From Poecilobothrus nobilitatus (Eukaryota > Arthropoda > Insecta > Diptera > Dolichopodidae), in the NCBI GenBank assembly GCA_947095535.1, contig OX352773.1:129038830-129102829 (forward strand): DNA of 64,000 bases, in the 5' to 3' direction. A program made the translations under genes and the position numbers. The notes under the pieces were generated by a model. It made no database searches and had not been told where the DNA came from. It saw only the letters and a list, made by a program, of their open reading frames with translations. How positions within the stretch are numbered: position 1 is the stretch's first letter; the number at the start of each line of letters is the position of its first letter. This document shows, one piece after another, positions 1 through 11,275 of the stretch.

Positions 1-430
1 GTAAATATTTCATATCGAAAACTCGAAAAGAAAATTGTTAAAAATAGGCATTTTTCTTAAACAAAAACAAAAACAGAAAAGAACAAAAAAATCTTTATGA
101 AATGTTATTTTTGGAAGCTTTTTCTCACAATACATTTACAATTTGCACAAACACATTTAAGTATTACGATGTCCAGGCCTTCTAAAAATTAATGTAGGTT
201 ATGATTTATCTCACACCTGCATCCGAATACAGAACCTTGTAATATATAACAATAATTAATGTTGACAGTATTTGTAATGGTATTTCAATTTCTAAGGTAG
301 CAGCTAAACGCTGCTCTTCTTTCAAAGTAGCTATTCCAGATAACTTACTCACTTTATTTTAAATCATAATAGATGGTCTCCTGGAATACTAATAAAAGAA
401 TTTGAACTGCGAAAAAATTTGATATTTCTT
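1..430. other. Non-coding AT-rich segment
   Basis: No gene is visible. Bases about 45-160 resemble the repeat copies near 61770-61860 and 62610-62700: all have a TTTTTCTTAAA stretch, an A-rich block, then a TTTTAGAAGC-like segment followed by TCTCACAA. It is therefore probably a third, diverged copy of that repeat. The match is by eye and imperfect. Confidence 0.35.
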
Positions 431-440
431 CGCAATCCAA

Positions 441-1330
441 AAAAACCACAGAACCTCTCGATCTTTTACCAAAACGTGAGAGGTCTACGTACTAAACCGC
501 ACTCTGCGTTTTTTTAAATCTATGACTCTTCCGCACGATGTTCTAGCCTTGTCTGAAACTTGGCTCAACTCTAATTTCAATAGCGAGGAACTGTTTTCTA
601 AAGATTTTAGTCTATTGTACTGATAGAAATATTACCTCCTCTTTTGGCCAACGCGGCGGGGGACTTTTATTAGCTGTCAAAACAACGCTTTTGAGCAGTG
701 CAGTCGATTTGCCATCTTCTGACGTATTTGAAATGATTTGTGTCCAAATTTCCTTTAGGCACTTAAATGCTAATTTATTTATTATACTTGTGTATACTTC
801 ACCTAGTAATTCTAACAAAATTGAGAGTTATAATTAGCTCATTATTTCGGTAAACAATATTTACCGTTAAACTTGCTACTTTTGATAGTCTTCTAGCTCT
901 AGGTGATTTTAATCTTCCAAACGTTAAGTGGTTATGGTCTGATACAAATAATTTCTTGATTGCAGAAAATATTTCACAGAACTTTGAATCAATTTTTATT
1001 GATGGCTTAAATAGCCTTGATCTACAACAAATTAGTTCTGTCACAAATAACTTAGGCAGGCAATTAGATCTTGTCTTTTCTTCAGATCATGACAACTGTT
1101 GGGCATCCCCCAGTGAATTAATTTTCACTAATATAGACGACTATCACCCTCCGATAGATATATTTCTCAATGTTAACTCCTCCAATGAATCCTCTATTTC
1201 TGAGAATTATCTAAAGTTTGATTTTGCCAAAACTGATTTCACATATTATATAAACTCACTTATAGGCTCACTCAATGTGGAATCAATTTTTTCTTCATCA
1301 AATCTGAACATCAGCGGTTTTATGAGATGC
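441..1330 (+). pseudogene. LINE APE-type endonuclease domain, frameshifted
   Basis: The endonuclease would nick genomic DNA to prime reverse transcription. Pieces of the domain are readable in several frames. The N-terminal block FYQNVRGLRTK is followed by LSETWLNSNFNSEELF, a GGGLLLAV-like block near 655, GDFNLPNVKW near 903, and LGRQLDLVF near 1051. The last motif, usually S-D-H, is replaced by DDYHPP near 1137. The frame changes several times before the only long open piece at 956-1333. Catalysis looks lost. It is the first domain of the 431-7080 LINE. Confidence 0.75.
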
Positions 1331-2229
1331 TAACATGTTTTCGCTTAACAATTCCTACAAAATCTCATGAATACTTTAACTACTCACCGCCATGGTCATC
1401 TAAAGAATTGTCTCTGAGGAACAAACGAAATTCTTCGTGGAAAAAATATATGGAAACTAATTCCATTGCCCATTATAACACCTTTCTTGATATCTATAAT
1501 AGATTCAAAATTTTATCTGATGATACGTTATATAAAAATTATATTGACAGAATTAAATCGCAATTTTGTTCCAATCCGCGACGTTTTTATGATTTTGTTA
1601 ACAGTAAACGTAGGACTGATGGTTACCCATCGGCTTTGCGTTACGAAGAAACAACATCAGATAACTTGCAGATTGTTTCCAACATTTTTGCCACAATCTT
1701 CTCCAGTACTTACCAGAACGGGGTTTTTGAGTAAATCTGTCATATTTAGATAAAATAGTTCCTCCATCTCTTTCAAATTTTGATATTAAGGCCATTGTAA
1801 TAACTGAAGATATCTTAATGCCTCACCTCTTAGCTCTAAAAGATGACTTCACGTACGGCCCCGACGGAGTTCCACCAATAATATTAAAATTTTGTGCCCA
1901 AAATTTGGTAGGTCCCATTTGCAAATTATTCAATTTGTCAATTCAATGTGGCTCCTTCCCCGAGCTCTGGAAACTTTCATTTATTAACCCGTTACATAAG
2001 GAAGGGGTTCGCTGTGATGTCAGCAATTATAGACCCATTGCTAAACTATTCCCAAATTATTTGTCAACTATTTCCAAATTATTTGAAAAATTAATGTGCT
2101 CGTATTTTGTTGATTATTGTCAACTATTTATTCCACCAGAACAACATGGTTTCCAAAAGGGTAGATCCACAGTTACTAAAATGACTGAATTCGTCTCTGA
2201 TAATTTGAATACAATGGAAACTAAGCAAG
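1331..2229 (+). pseudogene. LINE linker and N-terminal half of reverse transcriptase
   Basis: Bases 1327-1734 encode the endonuclease-RT linker (PPWSSKELSLRNKRNSSWKKY, then FYDFVNSKRRTDGYPSAL). Bases 1818-2229 encode the RT fingers in another frame: YGPDGVPPIILK, SFPELWKLSFINPLHK, VSNYRPIAKL, then an EQHGFQKGRST block. A short spurious stretch with a second ISKLFE-like start lies near 2047, which is the left edge of the tandem duplication. The protein is cut at 2229 by the inverted-repeat element. The linker resembles that of the LINE fragment at 41640-42425, so the two belong to related families. Confidence 0.75.
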
Positions 2230-3507
2230 GTAGAATATAAACCAACGGTTTTTAAAAGCGCACATTTCCAAAACTCAATACAATTTGTTTAGAGTTGTGA
2301 TTTGCACAAAAATTTGAAAATTTAAAAAATAAAATTTAAGTAATAAGAAAATATGTGAAAATAGAACATTTTTGAAATTTGAGGGGCCGTAAGTCCGGAA
2401 TTCTATATAACTAAGAAAAACGGTTAACACACGTAAAAATATATTATTAAACCTTTAATTTTCATGTCTTGCCGAAGAAAAAGTTTTACAGGTGCTTAAG
2501 TTACCGGTGTCTAAAAATAGCAAATTTCCAATTTTTGAGGCGTAATAACTCTTAAAGAGGAGGTGCTATCAAAAAATTTTCTGAGGAAACTTATACTAAT
2601 TCTTTCTTGTCTCAAAATTTCAGGTTCCTATCTAAAGGCGTGCCGGAGTTATGAAAAAAGAAATTTCATGCAAAATGTGGTTTTCACATAATGGTAAATT
2701 TAAGTAGTAAATTACAAAATATTACATAATTTTGATATTGTTTCATATAGATAATAAAATTTTCGATCTTCTGGCGGTTTTAGATTGCAAAATTATTACG
2801 CAGAGCCTGAGATATATACTTCTGAAAATGGGGCTTTTTCGCAATTTTTAAGAGCTGCAACTTTGGAACCCTTTACAACTAAAATAAACCTTTAACACAC
2901 GTAAAAATATATTACTGTAGCTTTAATTTTTATATCTTGCAGAAGTAAAATGTGTACAGGTTCCTAAGTTACAGGTGCTTAAAAATAGCAAATTTTAAAT
3001 TTTTGAGCTCTAATAGCTCATAAACAGGGGGTGGTCCAAAAAAATTTTCTGAGCAAACTTATACTAATTCTAAAAGTTCTTTCTTGTTTCAAAATTTCAA
3101 GCCTCTATCTAAAAACGTGCCGGAGTTATGAAAGTAGACAAATCATGCAAAATTTCGTTTTCACATAACGATAAATTTAAATACTAAATTTAAAAAAATT
3201 GTATAATTTTGATATTAATTTACAAAGTTAAAAAAAATACCTGTCGAACGTCATTCAGATTGAAAAAATATATATGCATTTAAATATAGGGCTTGATATA
3301 TGCATTTAAAAATAGGGCTTTTTCAAAGTTAGAAGGGCTGTAGCTCCGTAATGAATGGAAAATTATTTTTTTTATGAGACCTATCTATGGTTAAAATTTT
3401 TTTCTCTATCTTTAACGGTGTAGAAGTTTTGTAAACAGACGGACGGACGGACAGAGTGAAACTAATAAGCACATTTTTTCAAAATTTTTTTGGAAATGTG
3501 CTAAAAA
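2230..3507. mobile_element. Inverted-repeat element with internal ~468-bp direct repeats, copy 1
   Basis: A non-coding insertion in the LINE RT. Sub-terminal inverted repeats are GGTTTTTAAAAGCGCACATT near 2247 and GGAAATGTGCTAAAAA at 3492-3507. It is flanked by CAAG at 2226-2229 and 3508-3511, an apparent 4-bp target duplication. The two LINE halves stay in phase across it. Inside, two diverged units of about 468 bp start at 2426 and 2894, both with AACACACGTAAAAATATATT. Near the right end is a (GACG)n block, ACAGACGGACGGACGGACAG. No transposase is encoded. A shorter relative is at 40665-41428. The superfamily is unknown. Confidence 0.75.
2426..3362. repeat. Two internal direct-repeat units (~468 bp each)
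   Basis: Unit 1 (2426-2893) and unit 2 (2894-about 3362) share the order AACACACGTAAAAATATATT, a CTTTAATTTT block, ACAGGT, GTGCCGGAGTTATGAAA, TCATGCAAAAT, TTTTCACATAA and a GGGCTTTTTC block. They differ by many substitutions and small indels, so this internal duplication is much older than the 2,254-bp one. The same pair recurs at 4680-5616. Confidence 0.8.
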
Positions 3508-3516
3508 CAAGTTGAT

Positions 3517-4218
3517 GTGGTATTCACAGATATCAGTAAGGCCTTTGATCTAATTCCCTATAAAATTATCCTTGAAAAGCATAAAGCAGTAGGATTTTCA
3601 AGTCATAGTCTTAAATGGTTATCGTCTTATTTGTCATATAGATCATACCAGGTCCTTTTTAGATCTACCATTTCTGTAACTTACGTTGTAAATTCAGGAG
3701 TACCACAAGGCAGCCATCTAGATCCTTAATTTTTCGTAGTGGCGACATATGACAGTCCGCTTTGTTTATCCCACTCACGTCTTCTCAGTTTCGCTGATGA
3801 TACCGAAATCTTCAAAACTATAACTTCCACTCGTGATTGTGAGTTGTTGCAATATGATCTCAACCAATTTAGTTCATGGTGCAGAAACAACAATCTCAAA
3901 TTAAATGTTAGCAAATGCCTAATTATAAGCTTTTCAAGGTTACGACCTAACTCAACAATCAATTATGATTACGTCCTCAATGATCAACTTATTAAAAGAA
4001 CAGATCGTACTTCTGATTTGGGACTGATCCTTGATAGTAGGTTAGATTTCAAGAGTCACTACAACTACATAATAAATAAAGCTAACTCAACTCTTGGATT
4101 TATTATGCGTTGGTCAAAAGAGTTTTCTGATCCCTATATCACTAAACAACTTTTTACTACTTATTTAAAACCTATGGTGAATACTCGAGCCAAGTATGGT
4201 CTCCATATCGTTATATAG
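3517..4218 (+). pseudogene. LINE reverse transcriptase C-half, first (duplicate) copy
   Basis: Palm and thumb of the jockey/CR1-type RT. Bases 3517-3729 give FTDISKAFDLIPY (motif A aspartate) and NSGVPQGSHLDP (motif B). A stop follows at 3727-3729 and the frame changes. Bases 3739-4218 give LLSFADDTEIF (motif C, FADD) and NNNLKLNVSKC, ending at a stop in the thumb. It is cut off at about 4295 where the second duplicate begins. It is identical in sequence to 5771-6472, so it is a product of the 2,254-bp duplication, not a separate insertion. Confidence 0.85.
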
Positions 4219-4483
4219 ATATTTCACGTATTGAATCAGTCCAAAAAAGATTTCTTCGTTTCGCTTTACGCAACCTAGCTTGGGCTGATCCTATATTATA
4301 TATTCCCAAATTATTTGTCAACTATTTCCAAATTATTTGAAAAATTAATGTGCTCGTATTTTGTTGATTATTGTCAACTATTTATTCCACCAGAACAACA
4401 TGGTTTCCAAAAGGGTAGATCCACAGTTACTAAAATGACTGAATTCGTCTCTGATAATTTGAATACAATGGAAACTAAGCAAG

Positions 4484-5761
4484 GTAGAATATAAACCAAC
4501 GGTTTTTAAAAGCGCACATTTCCAAAACTCAATACAATTTGTTTAGAGTTGTGATTTGCACAAAAATTTGAAAATTTAAAAAATAAAATTTAAGTAATAA
4601 GAAAATATGTGAAAATAGAACATTTTTGAAATTTGAGGGGCCGTAAGTCAGGAATTCTATATAACTAAGAAAAACGGTTAACACACGTAAAAATATATTA
4701 TTAAACCTTTAATTTTCATGTCTTGCCGAAGAAAAAGTTTTACAGGTGCTTAAGTTACCGGTGTCTAAAAATAGCAAATTTCCAATTTTTGAGGCGTAAT
4801 AACTCTTAAAGAGGAGGTGCTATCAAAAAATTTTCTGAGGAAACTTATACTAATTCTTTCTTGTCTCAAAATTTCAGGTTCCTATCTAAAGGCGTGCCGG
4901 AGTTATGAAAAAAGAAATTTCATGCAAAATGTGGTTTTCACATAATGGTAAATTTAAGTAGTAAATTACAAAATATTACATAATTTTGATATTGTTTCAT
5001 ATAGATAATAAAATTTTCGATCTTCTGGCGGTTTTAGATTGCAAAATTATTACGCAGAGCCTGAGATATATACTTCTGAAAATGGGGCTTTTTCGCAATT
5101 TTTAAGAGCTGCAACTTTGGAACCCTTTACAACTAAAATAAACCTTTAACACACGTAAAAATATATTACTGTAGCTTTAATTTTTATATCTTGCAGAAGT
5201 AAAATGTGTACAGGTTCCTAAGTTACAGGTGCTTAAAAATAGCAAATTTTAAATTTTTGAGCTCTAATAGCTCATAAACAGGGGGTGGTCCAAAAAAATT
5301 TTCTGAGCAAACTTATACTAATTCTAAAAGTTCTTTCTTGTTTCAAAATTTCAAGCCTCTATCTAAAAACGTGCCGGAGTTATGAAAGTAGACAAATCAT
5401 GCAAAATTTCGTTTTCACATAACGATAAATTTAAATACTAAATTTAAAAAAATTGTATAATTTTGATATTAATTTACAAAGTTAAAAAAAATACCTGTCG
5501 AACGTCATTCAGATTGAAAAAATATATATGCATTTAAATATAGGGCTTGATATATGCATTTAAAAATAGGGCTTTTTCAAAGTTAGAAGGGCTGTAGCTC
5601 CGTAATGAATGGAAAATTATTTTTTTTATGAGACCTATCTATGGTTAAAATTTTTTTCTCTATCTTTAACGGTGTAGAAGTTTTGTAAACAGACGGACGG
5701 ACGGACAGAGTGAAACTAATAAGCACATTTTTTCAAAATTTTTTTGGAAATGTGCTAAAAA
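4484..5761. mobile_element. Inverted-repeat element, copy 2 (within the tandem duplication)
   Basis: Second copy of the 2230-3507 element, offset exactly 2,254 bases and carried by the tandem duplication. It has the same sub-terminal inverted repeats, the same two internal units (4680 and 5148) and the same GACG block near 5692. One base differs (a at 4649 for c at 2395). Confidence 0.85.
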
Positions 5762-5770
5762 CAAGTTGAT

Positions 5771-6894
5771 GTGGTATTCACAGATATCAGTAAGGCCTTT
5801 GATCTAATTCCCTATAAAATTATCCTTGAAAAGCATAAAGCAGTAGGATTTTCAAGTCATAGTCTTAAATGGTTATCGTCTTATTTGTCATATAGATCAT
5901 ACCAGGTCCTTTTTAGATCTACCATTTCTGTAACTTACGTTGTAAATTCAGGAGTACCACAAGGCAGCCATCTAGATCCTTAATTTTTCGTAGTGGCGAC
6001 ATATGACAGTCCGCTTTGTTTATCCCACTCACGTCTTCTCAGTTTCGCTGATGATACCGAAATCTTCAAAACTATAACTTCCACTCGTGATTGTGAGTTG
6101 TTGCAATATGATCTCAACCAATTTAGTTCATGGTGCAGAAACAACAATCTCAAATTAAATGTTAGCAAATGCCTAATTATAAGCTTTTCAAGGTTACGAC
6201 CTAACTCAACAATCAATTATGATTACGTCCTCAATGATCAACTTATTAAAAGAACAGATCGTACTTCTGATTTGGGACTGATCCTTGATAGTAGGTTAGA
6301 TTTCAAGAGTCACTACAACTACATAATAAATAAAGCTAACTCAACTCTTGGATTTATTATGCGTTGGTCAAAAGAGTTTTCTGATCCCTATATCACTAAA
6401 CAACTTTTTACTACTTATTTAAAACCTATGGTGAATACTCGAGCCAAGTATGGTCTCCATATCGTTATATAGATATTTCACGTATTGAATCAGTCCAAAA
6501 AAGATTTCTTCGTTTCGCTTTACGCAACCTAGCTTGGGCTGATCCTATACGTCTTACTCCATATGAAGCTACACTTTCTTTAATTAATTTGAACTCCCTC
6601 CAGTCACGCCGTCTAGTGGCGAATATCATATTCGTTCAGCAGATTGTTCGTAGTGATATCAACTCCCCCTCTATTCGCGAACAAATGAGATTCAGAGAAA
6701 ATCTGAATAATTTGAGATCGGTCGAGTTTTTTAATGTGTCACACCATTCTACAGACTATGGCAAATTTGAGCGTATGTTAAGAGAGACTAACTCAAGGTT
6801 TGAGCTCTTCGACACTAGTTTTAACAAATTAACACTGAGAGCTAGAATTTACGCGAGCATGGTTAATTCTCGTAGTCTGCATGATCATTTTTAA
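5771..6894 (+). pseudogene. LINE reverse transcriptase C-half and C-terminal region
   Basis: Second copy of the RT palm: FTDISKAFDLIPY, SGVPQGS, a stop at 5981-5983, then LLSFADDTEIF and KLNVSKC to a stop at 6472. Unlike the first copy it continues into the LINE C-terminal region: 6589-6894 encodes NLNSLQSRRLVANIIF-like sequence (residues about 1-15), then EFFNVSHHSTDYG and a final stop at 6892-6894. The tail is typical of jockey/CR1 ORF2 ends. Several frame changes make it non-functional. Confidence 0.8.
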
Positions 6895-8092
6895 TCTAAC
6901 TTGCATGTTAGTTTCTTGTTTCTTATTACCATTAACATTACTAACCTTAATGATGACTTTTTCAGTTAATTGTGGTAGTTCACTAAATGAACAACATAAC
7001 TGATGGTTGGTTTAAGCAAATGTCTGATACAAAAAAAACTGACGTTTATTAGCCTTAAGGCTAATCTTAATGAAAAAAATTTCACCGACATAGAATATTT
7101 AGAAAGAGTAAACTATATCTAATACCACCAATAGGAAAGAGGGTGAAAAATAATGAATTCAAATGTCATGTATCCATAAGAATGTTAGTAGTGTGCCCAT
7201 TTTTTATGTGTACATACACAATTTTTACGTAAGTGTTAAAAATAGCGGAGATAATTATAGAAAATCTTGCTTCAGCGAGCTAAATTTCATCCGATATTTT
7301 AGCATATCTCCGATATTTTCTGAACGCTTGTACCGATATTTTTGTGTTTTTTCTGTCACACAAGTAGTGCTTTTGTATCTTGTGCCTATGCTCTAACAAA
7401 TATCGCCGATATTTTTTTCCATGAAAATTAGCCTTTAGTATACGACAATATGACATATATTTGGAATCAACCTGTAAATGGGATACAAAAAATCGGGAAT
7501 TTTTTTTCTAAGTAGATACATGGGTAAAACTTTTGCAAATATTTTAATAAATAATTTTGTAAAAGATAATTTTGATATTTTGAAAAGCAATAAAGAAAAT
7601 ATGAAATTAGTTAAATTCCATTAAAAAAGGCAATATACATATGTGATAATTTAATAGCATTGTGATATTTTTTTTATTTATAATTTTAATCAATTACATT
7701 GTTTTTTAATTTATTTTTTTCTATTTTTGATATTTTTTATTTATATGAATTGTTTTATTTTTTAATTTTAGTTTTTTTTTTTATTTTGTGATATTTTCTT
7801 ATTTTTTATTTAAGTAGGTATATGAATTCTTAATTTTTAGCAATGTTTTTTATTTTAAATAATTTTAATGAAAAATATTATTTTTGTATATATATTAATA
7901 TATTTTTCTTTGGTTTGGTTCATATTTTAGCTGAAGTGGATTAGATCTATCACTAGGGCATACCACTTTCAAAAAAAACGCGCTATATTCTCAACCTCAT
8001 AGGTGCTGTGGAAATGGGAATAACTAAATATAAATTATATTTTACACACATATAAAATATATTTCACATCTACATATATAAAATTCATAGAC
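6895..8092. other. LINE 3' UTR and AT-rich spacer
   Basis: Bases 6895 to about 7080 are probably the 3' UTR of the LINE. The rest is AT-rich. Four copies of CCGATATTTT occur at 7291, 7310, 7333 and 7406. Long T-rich and ATTTT-rich runs fill 7640-7910. Bases 7956-8020 match 13237-13300 (listed separately). No gene is visible. Confidence 0.4.
7956..8020 (+). repeat. ~65-bp repeat shared with 13237-13300
   Basis: Contains ACCACTTT, an A-run ending ACGC, then ATATTC, CAACCTCATAGGTG and GGAATGGGAA-like ends. The same blocks in the same order occur at 13237-13300, just after the THAP/P-like transposase remnant. It may mark the 3' end region of that transposon family, which would make 7400-8020 a further relic of it. 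Confidence 0.6.
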
Positions 8093-8561
8093 TTACTTTT
8101 CCGCATCTGATCTTCTCAATATCTATAAAACGTACATTAGGCCAAAAATGAAGTATAATGCACACATTTGGGCTGCAGGGCCTCAAACAGCACTGGGTTA
8201 TTTAGATAATGTGCAAAACAGAGATATTCGTTTGATCAACGACCCCAGTGTAACTTCTATGCTCACTTCACTCAGCCATCGTCGCACAGTTGGGTCACTG
8301 ACCTTGTTTTATAGGTATCTCGTAGGGATTAAGACTTGTTCCAAAGAAATTAAACAATTAATGCCTCCACTCAAAGTTTTTCAACTAGAAACAAGGAGGG
8401 CAACAGATGCTCATCCCTACCATGCTGAGTTATCAAGATGGCGAAATACAGCCTATGGAAATTCGTTTGTCATGCGCACGTCCCGTTTGTGGAACCATAT
8501 ACCATGACATGTGTTCCCTAAGGTTGGTAATTTATATGTGTACGATTTACTTAAGTTTACA
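8093..8561 (+). mobile_element. LINE family B, truncated 3' coding fragment (plus strand)
   Basis: A 5'- and 3'-truncated piece of the LINE family at 8562-12066 and 34937-38935. Bases 8148-8505 encode the end of ORF2: WAAGPQTALGYLDNVQNR, HRRTVGSLTLFYRYLVGI, KQLMPPLKVF, then RWRNTAYGNSFVMRTSRLWN. It breaks off at about 8561, inside the last coding residues, directly against the 3' end of an oppositely oriented copy. Amino-acid differences from the neighbour show it is a separate copy, not its mirror duplicate. Confidence 0.8.
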
Positions 8562-8741
8562 AGAGGAACTGCACGTGCTTCCTCAGGGTAGTGTTGGACT
8601 TTAACCAACCAAAACCACCCCCCTTTTAAAACCAAACTTTAGATTGGAACCTTTAATACGAATGTACAGTTTGGTTTTGGGAATAGAGTTGTGGGAAGGG
8701 TAATTGGGAAATTTGGATTATGGGGGATAGGTAGGAAAATT

Positions 8742-10178
8742 TTAAGGGACATTTTGAAGAAAGATGTTGATGTTCTTCTTAAACTTAAGTAAATCGTACA
8801 CATAAGAATTACCAACTTTAGGGAACACATGCGATGGTATATGGTTCCACAGGCGGGACGTGCGCATGACAAACGAATTTCCATAAGCTGTATTTCGCCA
8901 TCTTGAAATATCTACATGGTAGGGATGAGCTTCTGCTGCCCGCCTTGTTTCTCGCTGGAAAACTTTGAGCGGAGGCATTAACTGTTTTAATTCATTCGAG
9001 CAGGTGTTAATGCCTACGAAATATCTATAAAACAAGGTTTGTGACCCAACTGTGCGACGATGAGTGAGTGGAGTGAGCATTGAAGTTACACTGTGGTCGT
9101 TGATAAGACGAATAGCTCTGTTTTGCACATTATCTAGGTAACCCAGCGCTGTTTGAGGGCCTGCAGCCCAAATGTGTGCATTATACTACATTTTCGGCCG
9201 AATGTACGTTTTATAGATATTGAGAAGATCAGAAAGTACGTTTTGCAGCGATACAAAAAACCCAAACATTTAGCTGCATCCTTAGCTATACCAAAAATGT
9301 GATTTGACCAAGTCAATTTTTGGTTTAACTCGATACCCAACATGTTTAAATCTGTTGAATGCTGCAAAACCTCTCCCTGGAATAATAGGTTGAGAATAGT
9401 AGTGGCAATTTTTCGCGAGATCAGACAGCATTGGGTTTTTTTCGTGTTGAAATCAACTCTGTTGACTTCACCCCATTTTTGAATTTTGACTAAATCGTTA
9501 TTTAGCTCACTAATAGTGAAATTTTTTGCTGTTATATTAATCTGATGATTAGTGTTACAGCGGCTATGAAATTCATAGGAAGCTACAAGGATGCTGTCGT
9601 CTACGAAACTATGGATCGGATTGGAGGTTAAAGAAAGTAGATCATTAATATATATTAACAAAAGAGTGGGGGATAAAACTGATCCTTGAGGGACACCAGC
9701 ATTTATTTTGAATTTGTCAGATGAATATCCATCGACCAGTACACGAATCGTACGATTCGAAAGGAAATCTCCAATCCATTTTAGAAAGACCCTACCTAGA
9801 CCTATTGCTTTGCATTTTGCCAATAGAGCATCGTGCCAAACACGATCGAAAGCCTTAGAAATATCAAGAGCCACATCAGATTCACCAGAATGATGAAGGC
9901 TAATGCTTAGCTTCTCACAAAGGTAAGTCATGAGATCACCGGTTGAACGACGGGCTCTGAACCCGTATTGACGATCATGAAGCAGACTTTTGTGATCCAG
10001 GTATTTCAGAAGCTTTTGGTTCACAATTTTCTCCATTACTTTGGAGATGACCGAAGTTATAGCAATAGGGCGGTAGTTGGAGGAATCGCTTTTATTACCT
10101 TTTTTGGGAATTGGGAAAACATGTGCAACCTTCCATTGGGTAGGATGAATACCCGAAGTGAAGGAGAGGAGAGAAGAA
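8742..10178 (-). pseudogene. LINE B reverse transcriptase and C-terminal region
   Basis: Bases 10036-9134 encode 300 residues of RT: HDRQYGFRARRSTGDLMTYL, ALDISKAFDRVWHDALLAKC (motif A), KINAGVPQGSVLSPTLLLIY (motif B), NPIHSFVDDSILVASYEF (motif C with FVDD), and a thumb with FNTKKTQCCLISRK. Bases 9128-8742 carry the C-terminal region ending in WNHIPSHVFPK in another frame. Three catalytic aspartates appear present, but the frame is broken between RT and C-terminus, and the front of the RT is deleted. Upstream of 10036 only a shifted remnant is readable. Confidence 0.85.
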
Positions 10179-11275
10179 TTCTTGGTTGAACAAGAATTTT
10201 TGCTTGTTGATAACTCTCTTGCATCGGTTTCTCACCACTATATAGTTGGCCTTGTGCGCCTCCGATCTATTGTTTTGATACAGTTTAAAAGCCTCCTCTT
10301 TTCTAAAAATAGCTTCTTTGCAAATGCGATTAAACCAAGATTTCGGCCTCCTCTTAACAGATTTCATGGAATGAGGAATGAATAACCTCATTCCAAGTAA
10401 AATAGTTTCACTAATCGCATTTGCAGCAAAGTTAACATTCTTATTACGGATGCAGAATGACCAATTAAATGTTCTAAAAAAGTTCTTAAGACCCTCCCAG
10501 TCAGCATGGCTGTGGCGCCAAACTAATTTTTTGGGAGGGGACCTCTGATTGGGGATTGGGCTTACCCGGAAACTTGTCTTAACCAAACAATGATCGGAAT
10601 TACCCAGGGGGCAACCAACTGAAACCACATATTTTTCAGGGTGTAAGGTGAGAAACAGATCCAAAAGGTGACCTTCTTGATCAGCACGGTCCGGGATCCT
10701 AGTGGGATTTTTAACAAGTTGAGAAAGGTGGAACAATGTGGAGAATAGTTCAACTTGTTTCCCAATTGAGTTTTGACTCGGGCAGATGTTGCTCGAAAAA
10801 TGAAGCCAGTCCCTGTTATGAATGTTGAAATCTCCCGCCAGAACAATTTCAGATTCTGGAGATGCGTCCAAGATTTGATCTGGTTCGATAGATTTTCAAT
10901 TTCCATAGCAGTTTCTTGTTCATTTAAGTTGGGTGATCTGTATAGAAAACAGAAATGTATGACATGCTTTCCAACGAGAGTTTTTACCCAAATGTAGTGG
11001 AAGGTTGGGCTAGAACATTTATATTTTGGAAGTGTGTTGAAAGCAATGTCATTTTTTATATAGATAGCGATACCTCTTTTGGGTACGAAGTGTGAAATAA
11101 GTGAGTAACCGGTAACATTAAAGTTACCATTGTGATTACTGACTTGTGTTTCACATAGGGCTAAAATTGCTGGTTTAATTGAACTAAGATGGCACTCGAT
11201 GGCATGAAAATTCGTTTGCAACCCGGGCATATTACAGAAATTAATATTAAAATTGGTAATTTTGTTGGAAAACAA
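10179..11275 (-). pseudogene. LINE B APE-type endonuclease, frameshifted
   Basis: Starts at ATG 11275. Blocks in order: FNINFCNMPGLQTNF, ILALCETQV (catalytic Glu), VPKRGIAIYIKND, FCFLYRSPN, then after a frame change near 10870, LAGDFNIHNRDWLHFSS, NPTRIPDRADQEG, and LGNSDHCLVKTSF with the SDH catalytic motif. The linker continues to about 10179, where it joins RT sequence across a deletion. All endonuclease catalytic motifs survive; the single frameshift near 10870 breaks the protein. Confidence 0.8.

Larger units (their letters stand above)
2047..6549. repeat. Near-perfect 2,254-bp tandem duplication
   Basis: Bases 2047-4300 recur at 4301-6549 with a constant offset of 2,254. I noticed one substitution (c at 2395, a at 4649). 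The unit contains the end of the RT N-half, the whole inverted-repeat element and the RT C-half. The junction at 4296-4304 is short, with TATA/TATT-type microhomology. Because both copies carry the same element at the same place, the element inserted first and the duplication came later. Either a very recent duplication or an assembly artefact explains the near identity. Confidence 0.93.
431..7080 (+). mobile_element. Non-LTR retrotransposon (jockey/CR1-type LINE), broken copy
   Basis: Plus-strand LINE encoding, in order, an APE-type endonuclease, a linker and a reverse transcriptase. Conserved blocks include FYQNVRGLRTK near 461, SETWL near 557, GDFNLPNVKW near 903, SNYRPI near 2023, FTDISKAFD near 3523 and 5777, GVPQGS near 3697 and 5951, and FADD near 3790 and 6044. 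The reading frame is interrupted many times. An inverted-repeat element sits inside the RT, and the region around it is then tandemly duplicated, so the RT C-half appears twice. The 3' UTR probably ends near 7080, though that boundary is uncertain. No ORF1 is visible. The clade is inferred from motif style only. Confidence 0.85.
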
